DNA from: Algoriphagus machipongonensis
Lineage (GTDB): Bacteria > Bacteroidota > Bacteroidia > Cytophagales > Cyclobacteriaceae
DNA length: 64,000 nt
Direction: 5' to 3'
NCBI RefSeq assembly: GCF_000166275.1
Contig: NZ_CM001023.1
Span: forward strand, 2,545,001 to 2,609,000
The translations under genes and the position numbers were made by a program. The first letter of the stretch is position 1. Every line of letters starts with the position of its first letter. This document shows, one piece after another, positions 1-8,693 of this stretch. The notes under the pieces were generated by a model. That model was not told the origin of the DNA and searched no databases. It was given only the letters and a program-made list of their open reading frames with translations.

Positions 1-390
1 GGTAATTTGGTTATACCCAGCCAATAATTTTATCTCTTTAACAGGAACATTTCCACTTTGCCCTTTTTCTAGATTAATGGTACTTGCTCCATCGAAATCA
101 ATAAGTATTTCCGCATTTCCTTCTTGCTCTAATAGCTCTAGAGAGAGTAAAACCTGCTTTTCTTCTGCTGATTTGATATATATACTGAACTCACTTTGAT
201 GGTCTGACCAAGATTCAATTCCTGAATTACCTATTTTTTCTTTGACACTTCCTGCCGTTTGGTATGCATTTCCTCCAAGTGGGATAGCAATTGTTGCAGA
301 GTATTGATCTCTTGAGATTTCAATGCCTTCCTTGCTTAAAAAAACTGTGTTTAAAGAAAAAAGGAGGATTAATAAAAGGATGTTATTCAC
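1..390 (-). CDS. secreted DUF5077/DUF3472-like protein, N-terminal part (C-terminus beyond window)
   Basis: An open frame runs leftward off the window from a GTG at 388-390. The first residues form a short hydrophobic signal-like stretch (VNNILLLILLFSLNTVFLS). It is followed by IPLGGNAYQT and SWSDHQSEFSIYIKSAE, a pattern I associate with the N-terminal DUF5077 domain that precedes DUF3472 in secreted Bacteroidota proteins thought to handle carbohydrates. The frame has an in-frame stop upstream of the GTG, so GTG is the most likely start. It diverges from the VCBS gene at 545 with about 150 bp between them, so the two may share a regulatory region. About 130 codons are visible. The family assignment is from motif memory only. 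Confidence 0.6.
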   Translation of the reverse strand, partial: MNNILLLILLFSLNTVFLSKEGIEISRDQYSATIAIPLGGNAYQTAGSVKEKIGNSGIESWSDHQSEFSIYIKSAEEKQVLLSLELLEQEGNAEILIDFDGASTINLEKGQSGNVPVKEIKLLAGYNQIT

Positions 391-544
391 GATTGAGATG
401 GTATTTTGTCCAAAGATAGAAAGCTGGATTGAAACTGAGCAGGATAGTATCTAAGAATCTATTTCGTAGACTTATGAATTAAAATGTATTTTGATGGAAA
501 TCTAACAGTTTTCCTCTAACTATTGATCTTCTAAACCCAAAGTA

Positions 545-2539
545 ATGTCAATGAACTCTTTTTATCTTAAGCCCCATTTCCACTCGTTTTTTAAAATTTC
601 CCTGACCTTCCTACTAACGTTTTCCTTTTTATCATTACAGGTAAAGGGGCAATCAACCCAGAAAGAAAAACATGAATTTGAAATAGTTAAGTACAATAGA
701 CCTGAAGGAAATTCATTTTTGGGAGTAGGATTGTGGGCTTGGCCATTGCCAATGGACTATGATGAAGATGGAGACATGGATTTATTAGTTTCTTGCCCTG
801 ATAAACCTTTTAATGGGCTTTATTTTTTTGAAAACAAATCAGGAGATAAAATTCCTGTTTTCGAGCCTCCAATCAGAATTGGAGATGCCATCCAGCAGAT
901 TCAAGTTTCCCATATCAATGAAGGCGCTAAAGTTACAATTCCTGGAAAGGTATTGAATGATTTCAAATCACAACTTGATAAGAATCCCGAAGAGTTATTT
1001 CCAGCTGAGGAATTGCTAAAAGGATTAGAAAAAAAGCCCAGATTCAATCAATGGAAAATGGTGGATTATGAAGGAGATGGCGATTTGGATATTGTGGTGG
1101 GTATGGATGACTGGACAGATTACGGTTGGGATAATGCTTATGATGAATCAGGTAATTGGACGAATGGCCCTCTTCATGGCTATTTGATTTTGCTTGAAAA
1201 TGTGGATGGAAAATATAGTGTAAAAGGCAAGATACAGGCTGCAAATAAGGACATAGACTTGTATGGAGCCCCATCACCTAATTTTGCTGATTTCGATGGA
1301 GATGGCGATTTGGATATTATTTGTGGGGAATTTTTAGACAGGTTAACCTATTTCGAAAATGTTGGAACAAGAAGTAAGCCTATCTACAAGGAAGGAAGCT
1401 TTCTGACAAATCATGAAGGAACTATTAAAATGGATTTAGAAATGATTCTTCCAGTTTCCATTGACTGGGATGGAGATGGTTTTATTGATTTAGTGGTAGG
1501 AGATGAAGATGGTCGGGTGGCTTTAGTTAGAAATACGGGGAAATTGGAAGGTCAAAAGCCAGTATTTGAATCCCCTTTCTATTTCCGGCAAAAAGCAGAC
1601 AATTTAAAGTTTGGGGCTTTAGTGACCCCAGTTTCTGTGGATTGGGATCGAGATGGAGATGAGGATTTGATAGCGGGTAATTCAGCTGGATATATTGCTT
1701 TTATTGAAAATTTAGATGGTAAAGAAAACCCTACTTGGAATGAGCCCAAACTTTTGGAAGTTAATGGTGAACCTTTCAGAAGTCAAGCTGGGGAAAACGG
1801 ATCTATTCAAGGACCTGCCGAAGCCAAATGGGGATATACTACTTTATCAGTTGCTGATTGGGATAATGATGGAAATAGGGATATCATTTTTAATTCCATT
1901 TGGGGCAAAGTAGAATGGATTCGTAATACAGGGACATCGCTGGAGGAGCCAAAGCCTATAAAAATCAATTGGGGAAATGAACCTATGAAATATCCTGCTT
2001 GGAATTGGTGGAAGCCTCGACCTGATGAGTTGGTAACTCAATGGAGAACGACTCCTGTTGCTGTGGACTGGAATAAGGATGGTGTGATGGATCTGGTCAT
2101 GCTAGATCACGAGGGTTATCTTGCCTTTTTTGAGGGGATTTCTGAAGGTGGAGAAAGAGCTGTTTTACCTGGAAAAAGAATATTTTATGGGGAAGGCGCA
2201 TCCGTATATACTAATCGCAATGTTGCTCAAAACGAAGAATCGGGATTACTAAAATTAAATAACGCTGAGGCAGGGGGTAGTGGAAGAAGAAAAATCAGCT
2301 TGGTGGATTGGGATCAAGATGGTGATTTGGATTTGCTGGTGAATAGTTTGAATGTTGCCATTTTTGAAAATATCAGTCAAAGTACAGATCGGGTAGTTTT
2401 TAAAAACTTGGGAAACTTGACAGAATTAAGGCTTGCTGGACATACTACCAGTCCAACCTATGTGGACTGGAACAAAGATGGTGTTTGGGAAATTTTAGTA
2501 GGTGCCGAAGACGGGCATATCTATCATTTAGATAGGTAA
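545..2539 (+). CDS. secreted VCBS/FG-GAP repeat protein
   Basis: The 664-residue protein starts with a signal peptide (hydrophobic residues about 15-33, ending near LQVKGQ). It carries at least nine Dx(D/N)xDGxxD calcium-loop motifs, for example DYDEDGDMD, DYEGDGDLD, DFDGDGDLD, DWDGDGFID, DWDRDGDED, DWDNDGNRD, DWNKDGVMD, DWDQDGDLD and DWNKDGVWE, spaced through the whole chain. This is the integrin-like FG-GAP/VCBS beta-propeller arrangement, so I expect an extracellular or periplasmic calcium-stabilised propeller that binds a polymer or partner. No catalytic domain is visible. It diverges from the DUF5077/DUF3472-like gene, which suggests a shared task in polysaccharide handling. The substrate is unknown. 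Confidence 0.85.
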   Translation: MSMNSFYLKPHFHSFFKISLTFLLTFSFLSLQVKGQSTQKEKHEFEIVKYNRPEGNSFLGVGLWAWPLPMDYDEDGDMDLLVSCPDKPFNGLYFFENKSGDKIPVFEPPIRIGDAIQQIQVSHINEGAKVTIPGKVLNDFKSQLDKNPEELFPAEELLKGLEKKPRFNQWKMVDYEGDGDLDIVVGMDDWTDYGWDNAYDESGNWTNGPLHGYLILLENVDGKYSVKGKIQAANKDIDLYGAPSPNFADFDGDGDLDIICGEFLDRLTYFENVGTRSKPIYKEGSFLTNHEGTIKMDLEMILPVSIDWDGDGFIDLVVGDEDGRVALVRNTGKLEGQKPVFESPFYFRQKADNLKFGALVTPVSVDWDRDGDEDLIAGNSAGYIAFIENLDGKENPTWNEPKLLEVNGEPFRSQAGENGSIQGPAEAKWGYTTLSVADWDNDGNRDIIFNSIWGKVEWIRNTGTSLEEPKPIKINWGNEPMKYPAWNWWKPRPDELVTQWRTTPVAVDWNKDGVMDLVMLDHEGYLAFFEGISEGGERAVLPGKRIFYGEGASVYTNRNVAQNEESGLLKLNNAEAGGSGRRKISLVDWDQDGDLDLLVNSLNVAIFENISQSTDRVVFKNLGNLTELRLAGHTTSPTYVDWNKDGVWEILVGAEDGHIYHLDR

Positions 2540-2555
2540 TTTTTTACCTATTTTA
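2532..2555 (+). terminator. possible weak terminator after VCBS gene
   Basis: ATAGGTAA pairs with TTACCTAT across a short T loop and runs into TTTT. The hairpin includes the stop codon of the upstream gene. The stem is short, so this is tentative. Confidence 0.35.
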
Positions 2556-2755
2556 TCAATTGTGTCTTTGGGAAATTTCAATTTTTTCTCTTTTTCTGGC
2601 TTTAAAAAATTAGAATATTCGCCTTTTTTATCTACCATTTTTCTACGGCTTTTTGACTTGAATAATTATTTTGAAAACTATTTTTAAGACCACCTTTTTA
2701 TTTCGTTTTTATTTCCTTTATTCGCGAAAAAATTGGCCTATCCTATCATACTTTC

Positions 2756-3901
2756 TTGAAAATAACCCACTCAAAACCAGTACATAAAAGAGGGATTCTT
2801 TACCTGGTGTTTTTCCTAATTGGCATGTTGGTTTCAATGGAAATTCATGCCCAAAAGTATGATTATATAGTCTTTGCAGATACAATACAGACAGATGGTT
2901 ATATTAAAAACTATCCGATTGAAAATAATACTGCGATTTTTTTTAAAAAGATAAAACGTGAAGAGTATAAAAAATATACGATCGAGGAGGTTACTGAATT
3001 CTATGTCAATCATAGGTATTTTTTCAAAAAAGAAATTTCTTTAAGTGGGGAAATGAAAATTATTTTCCTACAATTAATTCCGCAGCCAAATCCAGCTATT
3101 AAGTTGTGGAAGTTTTCTGCCGAAAAAGATTATTATTTTTTGGAGGATAGCATGGGTCTAAATCAGCTAAATGAAGAAAGCTATCAGGAAGTTTTAAGTG
3201 AGTTAATTGATAATCCGATTATAGATCCGTTGATTGATATCACTCAACTTGAAGAATATAGCCTCTATTATTTATTTCAAACGGCGACGACGATTATTAA
3301 GCCGAGAAGCTATAGCAAGGTTTTTACTATAAGCCCAAATGTGGGGTATAATTTAGTTAAGCAAGAATTTTCACTTCCTAACATTGGACTGGTCAATAGA
3401 ATTAATGCCGAAACTCCAACCTTCGGGATTAATTTGGAAGTATTTGTAAACCCCATGAGGAATATTTCTGTAAACCTTAATCCAAATTGGTCGAAAGTAA
3501 ATACAAATCAATTCCAATTCAACTCAGAAGGCAAACTCAATTTTGAAATAGATTATTATTTAGATTACTCTGTTTTTACTTTACCGGTGTCAGGGAAATA
3601 TTATATAGACATCAAACCCAATGCTTGGAGAGGATTTTTTGAATTGGGTTACTCAGTAGGAATTTTTAACTACGAAAAACTGGTGTTCTATAGAGCAGAG
3701 GTTGATGGAAAATCAATCACAACAATAGCTGGGGATTTCGAATTAGAACCTATTTACCAAGGACTAGTATGGGGGATTGGGCTTGAAAAGTATTTTAAGC
3801 ATTCTAGAGCCATATCAATAGGATTGAAAAATTATCATTTGAGTGCTTCTGTAAATGAGAAGTATCTAAGAACTGGTGGGTATTTAAGTTTTAAATTTTA
3901 A
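2756..3901 (+). CDS. putative outer-membrane beta-barrel protein
   Basis: A 381-residue protein of unrecognised family. The frame opens at a TTG (2756); this start is needed to include the basic N-terminus and hydrophobic core (RGILYLVFFLIGML) of a signal peptide that would be cleaved near HAQ-KYDY. The next ATG (2823) falls inside that signal. The second half (from about residue 190) has alternating hydrophobic/polar strands with aromatic girdles and ends in GGYLSFKF, a terminal phenylalanine typical of barrel proteins inserted by BamA. It lies 5 bp before a lipoprotein gene, probably in the same transcript. An outer-membrane location is inferred; function is unknown. Confidence 0.6.
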   Translation: MKITHSKPVHKRGILYLVFFLIGMLVSMEIHAQKYDYIVFADTIQTDGYIKNYPIENNTAIFFKKIKREEYKKYTIEEVTEFYVNHRYFFKKEISLSGEMKIIFLQLIPQPNPAIKLWKFSAEKDYYFLEDSMGLNQLNEESYQEVLSELIDNPIIDPLIDITQLEEYSLYYLFQTATTIIKPRSYSKVFTISPNVGYNLVKQEFSLPNIGLVNRINAETPTFGINLEVFVNPMRNISVNLNPNWSKVNTNQFQFNSEGKLNFEIDYYLDYSVFTLPVSGKYYIDIKPNAWRGFFELGYSVGIFNYEKLVFYRAEVDGKSITTIAGDFELEPIYQGLVWGIGLEKYFKHSRAISIGLKNYHLSASVNEKYLRTGGYLSFKF

Positions 3902-3906
3902 ATAAT

Positions 3907-5697
3907 ATGCTACATCGCAGCTTAATATTAATAGCCTTTTTGGCTTTTTTCTCTGCTTGTCAGCAAGACGAGGCTATCACTCCTAGAGAATACCCATTTA
4001 TTGAAAGTAAGGAGATAAAAAATATAGATGAAACAGGTGCTATCGTAGATTTTGAGATTCTTAAAGGAGGCAAGTCATCTATAGATAGTTATGGCGTGGA
4101 ATATTTGGAGTCCAGTGCCTTTGGAAACGTGTATATTCCAACAGAGTATCTAAGTTTCGAAATTGAAGGGGCTCCAGTTGAAAACTTTATTTCCTTTAAA
4201 ATCAAATATGATTTGCTTAAAGGAATAGAATATTACGTCAAACCATTTGTTAAGTCTAATGGGATGACTATTTATGGAGCTCCTTTACTTTTCGAAAGTA
4301 AAGGAGTAAAAAGTCCGGAAATCTCAGAAGTTTCCGTGAAAGAAATATCTGGCCCTACAACTTTTACTATCAAAGGAGATTATTTTAGTGCTGTTAAAGA
4401 GCGAAATTTTGTCCACATCCCTTACATAGATGAATATTTTTCTGTTAAGGTTATAGAAGCTACCCCCGAACTTTTGACAGTGGAACTTTCTAGCTATTCC
4501 AGTCTGATTCCCGTTAGTGATGCGGCCTACGATCTTGTCGTGACTGTTTTTGATAAGTCTACTACATTGTCAAGCCACTTTACGCTTGGCTATCCAAAAA
4601 TCCAATCGATAAATAAACTTTCTGCCCATGTTGGGGAGGAGATTATCGTGACATTGGATAAAGAATATCAACATAACCTTCAACTAAGATTAAATAATCT
4701 ATATAATGAATTTACATCTACCATACCATTTGTTAAAATTACTCCTACCACTTATAAGGCAACTGTACCTGATTATTTATCTGGAAAATATGAGCTTAAA
4801 CTTATTGGAATAGGGTTCGTTGAAAACTTTCCTGAAAAATTCGAGATAAATAATAGCTGGGATTTAATTACTGATTTCATCCAAATTAATAATTGGAAGG
4901 ATTACAGAACGGTTTCAGCAGGTAATAGATTGGTTTTTTGGAAGAATGATTTATCCAAAAATTATTTCTTGGACCCTTTAACTCAAGGTGTGACAGAACT
5001 GCCTCCTTTTCCTGGAGCTAAAGAAGAAAGAAATGGAGTTTTAGTCTATGGAAATTCTAAATCAGAGCTTTTCGTTGGTCTAGGCTATAAGCAATTACCC
5101 AGTGGATTAGAACCTTTTCTTGATTTATGGAAGCTGGACCTTAATACTATGCAATGGTTAAGAATGGAAGATATTCCTCTCTCGCATGGATTTTTATATC
5201 GATTTTTTGAATATCAAGATAAAATAATGGCTGTTTCTGGAATCGAAAAAAAATACCTAATACTGGATCCAAATCTAGGTACCTGGCAAAAAACAGAATT
5301 TGATGTTCCAGAATTCATGAAGAGCTACACTCGCATGTGGGTTCATCAAGGATATATTTATTATTTACAAGAGTATTCCTCATACTTGGTAATAAAGAGG
5401 TTCAAACCAGGACAGTCTCATGAGATTTTTGGAGAATTCCCATCAATTAACGCTTATGGCATAAATGGAATGAAAATTATTGGGAATACATTTTATCTCA
5501 CTTATTCTAGTAAAAATTTTAGTATCAATATGGTCACCAAAGAAGTTAAATGGTATCAAAGTATTTATTATTATGAAGATGCTTTAACTGCATCAGGATT
5601 TTGGGGAGAAATAGAGGGAAAACCTTATACCTTACCAATCTCATTTGAAAATGATTATCATCAATTTAGAATTTATCAACTGAATACAGAGGATTAA
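3907..5697 (+). CDS. lipoprotein with IPT/TIG-like and Kelch-like regions
   Basis: The 596-residue product begins with a type II signal peptide whose lipobox is FFSAC, so it should be lipid-anchored at the cell surface or periplasm. Residues about 140-225 (SPEISEVSV...TFTIKGDYFS) fit an IPT/TIG immunoglobulin-like fold, with a second similar block after it. The C-terminal half has repeated short blades with GxxxG turns and tryptophans (LDLWKLDLNTMQWLRM, ILDPNLGTWQKTEF), which looks like a Kelch-type propeller. Such proteins usually bind ligands or mediate adhesion; no enzyme motif is seen. It probably forms an operon with the upstream barrel protein. The specific function is unknown. Confidence 0.7.
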   Translation: MLHRSLILIAFLAFFSACQQDEAITPREYPFIESKEIKNIDETGAIVDFEILKGGKSSIDSYGVEYLESSAFGNVYIPTEYLSFEIEGAPVENFISFKIKYDLLKGIEYYVKPFVKSNGMTIYGAPLLFESKGVKSPEISEVSVKEISGPTTFTIKGDYFSAVKERNFVHIPYIDEYFSVKVIEATPELLTVELSSYSSLIPVSDAAYDLVVTVFDKSTTLSSHFTLGYPKIQSINKLSAHVGEEIIVTLDKEYQHNLQLRLNNLYNEFTSTIPFVKITPTTYKATVPDYLSGKYELKLIGIGFVENFPEKFEINNSWDLITDFIQINNWKDYRTVSAGNRLVFWKNDLSKNYFLDPLTQGVTELPPFPGAKEERNGVLVYGNSKSELFVGLGYKQLPSGLEPFLDLWKLDLNTMQWLRMEDIPLSHGFLYRFFEYQDKIMAVSGIEKKYLILDPNLGTWQKTEFDVPEFMKSYTRMWVHQGYIYYLQEYSSYLVIKRFKPGQSHEIFGEFPSINAYGINGMKIIGNTFYLTYSSKNFSINMVTKEVKWYQSIYYYEDALTASGFWGEIEGKPYTLPISFENDYHQFRIYQLNTED

Positions 5698-5725
5698 AGA
5701 TATCCTCTGTATTTAGCTTTTTTTC
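5683..5725. terminator. terminator between convergent genes
   Basis: A perfect 12-bp stem (AATACAGAGGAT / ATCCTCTGTATT) with a 7-base loop overlaps the stop of the lipoprotein gene and is followed shortly by a run of seven T. It sits between converging genes and can serve at least the plus strand. Confidence 0.8.
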
Positions 5726-5727
5726 TT

Positions 5728-6204
5728 TCAGAAACTCCATCCTAAACCGAAATACAAGGATTCGGGAACTCCTATTCCTGCTCGAAGCATAAAATGTTTA
5801 CCAGGGTTTTGCATTCTATAACCTGTTGAAGCTGCAATAATGGGAGTATCCGAATACTCCTCATTAAAGCCAATATTTGGCCCTGCACTGAATTCAAAAT
5901 GACTTCCTTTTTTTCCTGTAAAGAATCCATATTGTAAGTAAGTATAGTTTCCTTTTCCGCCCCAAGATCCATAGGCTCCAATTCCAAACCTCAGATAAGT
6001 GGCAGTGACCCATTTTCCTGTGGGTTGAGTGAGTAACCTTTCGTAATTAGAGGTAGCAGCTCCATATAGCCCAGCAAATCCTAAGCTACCCTGTAAGGAG
6101 TTTTTGAAGAATGGGACTGGAGTGTCAGATCCTTGCCCATAACTTCTATTGGTAGTAGATATAAATATGAAAAATAGTAAAGGGATAATGAAAAATGCTC
6201 TCAT
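5728..6204 (-). CDS. small secreted, probably outer-membrane barrel protein
   Basis: A 158-residue protein with a clear signal peptide (hydrophobic residues 4-17, cleavage near SYGQG). The mature part is rich in glycine, tyrosine and short amphipathic strands (GSLGFAGLYGAATSNYERL, YLQYGFFTG, FEFSAGPNIGF) and ends LYFGLGWSF with terminal F. This suggests a small eight-strand-like outer-membrane barrel. I do not recognise a named family. It is transcribed towards the preceding lipoprotein gene and shares the terminator region with it. Confidence 0.6.
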   Translation of the reverse strand: MRAFFIIPLLFFIFISTTNRSYGQGSDTPVPFFKNSLQGSLGFAGLYGAATSNYERLLTQPTGKWVTATYLRFGIGAYGSWGGKGNYTYLQYGFFTGKKGSHFEFSAGPNIGFNEEYSDTPIIAASTGYRMQNPGKHFMLRAGIGVPESLYFGLGWSF

Positions 6205-6503
6205 AAAATGGGGTGAATGATTTAATTAGTTCGTTTTAAGCATGTTAAAGCTCGGTAAGTACACTATTTATTGCATCAATTGAGTTCATTTCACTAATTA
6301 TTTTTGAGTTAAAAGTAAATGGAAATCTAGAAGAATAACCTTATTCAAATGTTCTGTAATTGACCATTCATCAAATTCAGAACAGAATATTATTCTTTCG
6401 GCTTTTGTAATTGTTGCATTGAAAAGGATTACATTATTTTAGATGATTAGATTTCAGTTTTTTAAACCTTAATCACAGCATTTGCCACCTTGACTTGAAT
6501 TCA
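6205..6503. other. divergent intergenic region
   Basis: About 300 AT-rich bases between two divergent genes, expected to hold both promoters. I see no convincing open frame, repeat or riboswitch in it. Confidence 0.5.
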
Positions 6504-8162
6504 ATGAGAAAAATTTACCCTATCACCTTACTTTTTTCATGCTTTACTTTGTTTATAGCCTGCAAATCCAACGAACAAGGTTTTACAAAAAAAGATGTAG
6601 AAAAAAGTCAGAAGTTAATCGGACTTGAATTTGAAAAGCCTGCCATAGAAACCATGTATGGATATCTGGGGAGAAATAAGTCTGGGTATGACAGTTTGCG
6701 TGCATATTCTATTTCCAATGAAACCTTTCCTGCCATTACATTTGATCCCCATCCTGGTGGGTTTCAATTTCCAGAAAAAGGAAAGGATCCAGAATTTTCT
6801 ATTCCATCAGGTATTGAGGTTCCTGAGGACTTTGAAGAAATTGCTTTCTATACCATCCCACAACTTGCTTCTTTAATCAAAAACAAAAAGGTTACCTCAG
6901 CTGAATTGACTCGCTTGTTTATTGATAGAATTAAGAGATTTGATGGTGAGTTAGAATCGGTCATTACTTTGACTGAGGATTTAGCAATGTTTCAAGCCAA
7001 TAAGGCAGATGAGGAAATAGCTGCAGGAAATTATAAAGGGATTCTCCACGGAATCCCTTATGGTGTAAAAGATTTAATGGCGGTTGAGGGTTATCCCACA
7101 ACCTGGGGAGCTGAACCTTATAAATCCCAAATGATTGATCATACGGCTACAGTAGTAAATAAGCTAGAGGAACAGGGAGCAGTTTTGATTGCTAAACTGG
7201 TGTCAGGTTCTTTGGCAAGAGGGGATGTATGGTTTGGAGGGAAAACCAAAAACCCATGGGATGTGACGCAAGGAGCTAGTGGTTCCTCTGCAGGATCAGG
7301 TTCAGCAACTTCCGCTGGCTTAGTTCCCTTTGCTCTCGGAACAGAGACTTTGGGTTCTATAACTTCTCCAGCTACAAGAAATGGGGTGACTGGATTAAGA
7401 CCTACCTATGGAAGAGTTAGTCGCTATGGAGTCATGAGTTTGAGCTGGTCCATGGATAAAATAGGTCCTCTGGCAAGGAATGCTGAGGATTGTGAAATCG
7501 TTTTTCAAGCTATTTATGGGAAAGACGATAAAGACCCCAGCACCAATGAAATTCCTTTCAATCAGTTTAGCAATAGCCCAAAAGAGTTAAAAGTTGCCTA
7601 CCTCAAGAAGGATTTGGACAAGGATACAACCATTACTGGAGATAACTTAAGAGCCTCTTTATCAGTTTTTAAGGAAATGGGAGTGGAGCCAGATTCCATT
7701 GAGCTGCCGGAAGATTTTCCATATGCAGCTTTTGATATCATTTTGCGCTCAGAGGCCGGTGCATTCTTTGATGAATTGGTGCGCTCTGGTGAAGTGGATT
7801 TGATGGTAGAGCAACATGGAGGATCTAGGGCAAACTCACTTCGTCAAGCTCGATTTATTCCTGCGGTGGAATATTTGCAGGCAAATAGAGTAAGAAGAGA
7901 GCTGATTGAGAAACTATATGAACTTTTTAAAGAATATGATGTGATCATTGCCCCAAGTTATAGAAGTAGACAACTATTAATTACCAATCTAACAGGACAT
8001 CCGGTCGTTTCTGTTCCCAATGGATTTGATAAAAAGGGGAGGCCAACCAGCTTTACATTGATTGGAAATTTATACGATGAGGGAAGTATTTTGGCTTTGG
8101 CAAAAGCATTTCAAAAAGCCACTGACTTTGATGAAAAACATCCTCCCAAGTTTATGGAATAA
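6504..8162 (+). CDS. amidase-signature family hydrolase, lipoprotein
   Basis: Amidase-signature (GatA-like fold) enzyme hydrolysing a C-N amide bond; the substrate is unknown. An in-frame TTG lies 9 bp upstream, but ATG 6504 places MRKIYP directly before the signal. A lipobox (LFIAC) indicates membrane anchoring outside the cytoplasm, so this is not the tRNA amidotransferase subunit. The catalytic Ser-cisSer-Lys triad is visible: Lys in GIPYGVKDL (about residue 189), the GSSAGS cis-serine loop (about 261-266), and the nucleophile in TETLGSITSPA (about Ser285). A novel N-terminal region of about 110 residues precedes the amidase core. The length of 552 residues is normal for secreted amidases. 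It ends 6 bp before a converging cytochrome gene. Confidence 0.88.
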   Translation: MRKIYPITLLFSCFTLFIACKSNEQGFTKKDVEKSQKLIGLEFEKPAIETMYGYLGRNKSGYDSLRAYSISNETFPAITFDPHPGGFQFPEKGKDPEFSIPSGIEVPEDFEEIAFYTIPQLASLIKNKKVTSAELTRLFIDRIKRFDGELESVITLTEDLAMFQANKADEEIAAGNYKGILHGIPYGVKDLMAVEGYPTTWGAEPYKSQMIDHTATVVNKLEEQGAVLIAKLVSGSLARGDVWFGGKTKNPWDVTQGASGSSAGSGSATSAGLVPFALGTETLGSITSPATRNGVTGLRPTYGRVSRYGVMSLSWSMDKIGPLARNAEDCEIVFQAIYGKDDKDPSTNEIPFNQFSNSPKELKVAYLKKDLDKDTTITGDNLRASLSVFKEMGVEPDSIELPEDFPYAAFDIILRSEAGAFFDELVRSGEVDLMVEQHGGSRANSLRQARFIPAVEYLQANRVRRELIEKLYELFKEYDVIIAPSYRSRQLLITNLTGHPVVSVPNGFDKKGRPTSFTLIGNLYDEGSILALAKAFQKATDFDEKHPPKFME

Positions 8163-8168
8163 TTATGA

Positions 8169-8687
8169 TTAATCCTCTGAATCTAATTGATACCACTCTA
8201 CATCTTTCAGAGGAGCGCGACGTCCCACAAAAGCTTCTGGAGCATAATGTTCAGCAAGATAATCCAGAATTAAATCTTCACCCTCACCAAGCGGCCAAAG
8301 ACCTTGGGTTTCTTGCATCCATTCAATTTTCGCTTTCCAACCTTCTCTAGTAAAACGGTTTTGTATAACTAAGGCGCTGGAATGACAATTGGTACAGTTC
8401 CCTTTTACAAGTTCAAATCCTTCTCCAAGAACCAATTGTGTTTCAGGGTCCAATTCTTTTCCCTCCATTTCTGAATTGACTTTAAGGGAGTCAGCTAGAG
8501 GAATCGTTTTCTCTCGAATATTGGTTTGCTTTCTTGATTCTGGACTAGATTGAATCCAAAAAATCAGTAAAATCCCAAAACTCAAAACCAATATCAAAGC
8601 AATAATAGCCAATACCCTTTTCTTGAAAATGGTATAAGATGAGATCTCTTGATTTTCTTTATTGGGTTTATTTATATCGTTTTGCAT
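8169..8687 (-). CDS. membrane-anchored c-type cytochrome, partner of the sulfite-oxidase-like enzyme
   Basis: A 172-residue protein with an N-terminal membrane anchor (about 24-45) and one covalent haem site, CTNCH at residues 98-102. A methionine in EWMQETQGLW (about 124) is a candidate sixth ligand. The gene begins 6 bp after the molybdoenzyme stop codon in the same direction, so the two form an operon. In known SorAB-type sulfite dehydrogenases a molybdopterin subunit hands electrons to a small c-type cytochrome. I infer the same role here: taking electrons from the neighbour in the periplasm and passing them to the respiratory chain. Confidence 0.8.
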   Translation of the reverse strand: MQNDINKPNKENQEISSYTIFKKRVLAIIALILVLSFGILLIFWIQSSPESRKQTNIREKTIPLADSLKVNSEMEGKELDPETQLVLGEGFELVKGNCTNCHSSALVIQNRFTREGWKAKIEWMQETQGLWPLGEGEDLILDYLAEHYAPEAFVGRRAPLKDVEWYQLDSED

Positions 8688-8693
8688 GTTGGA

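Noticed and set aside
1044..1277. 77-codon minus-strand frame within the VCBS gene
   Set aside because: Shadow of the repeated calcium-loop codons on the coding strand.
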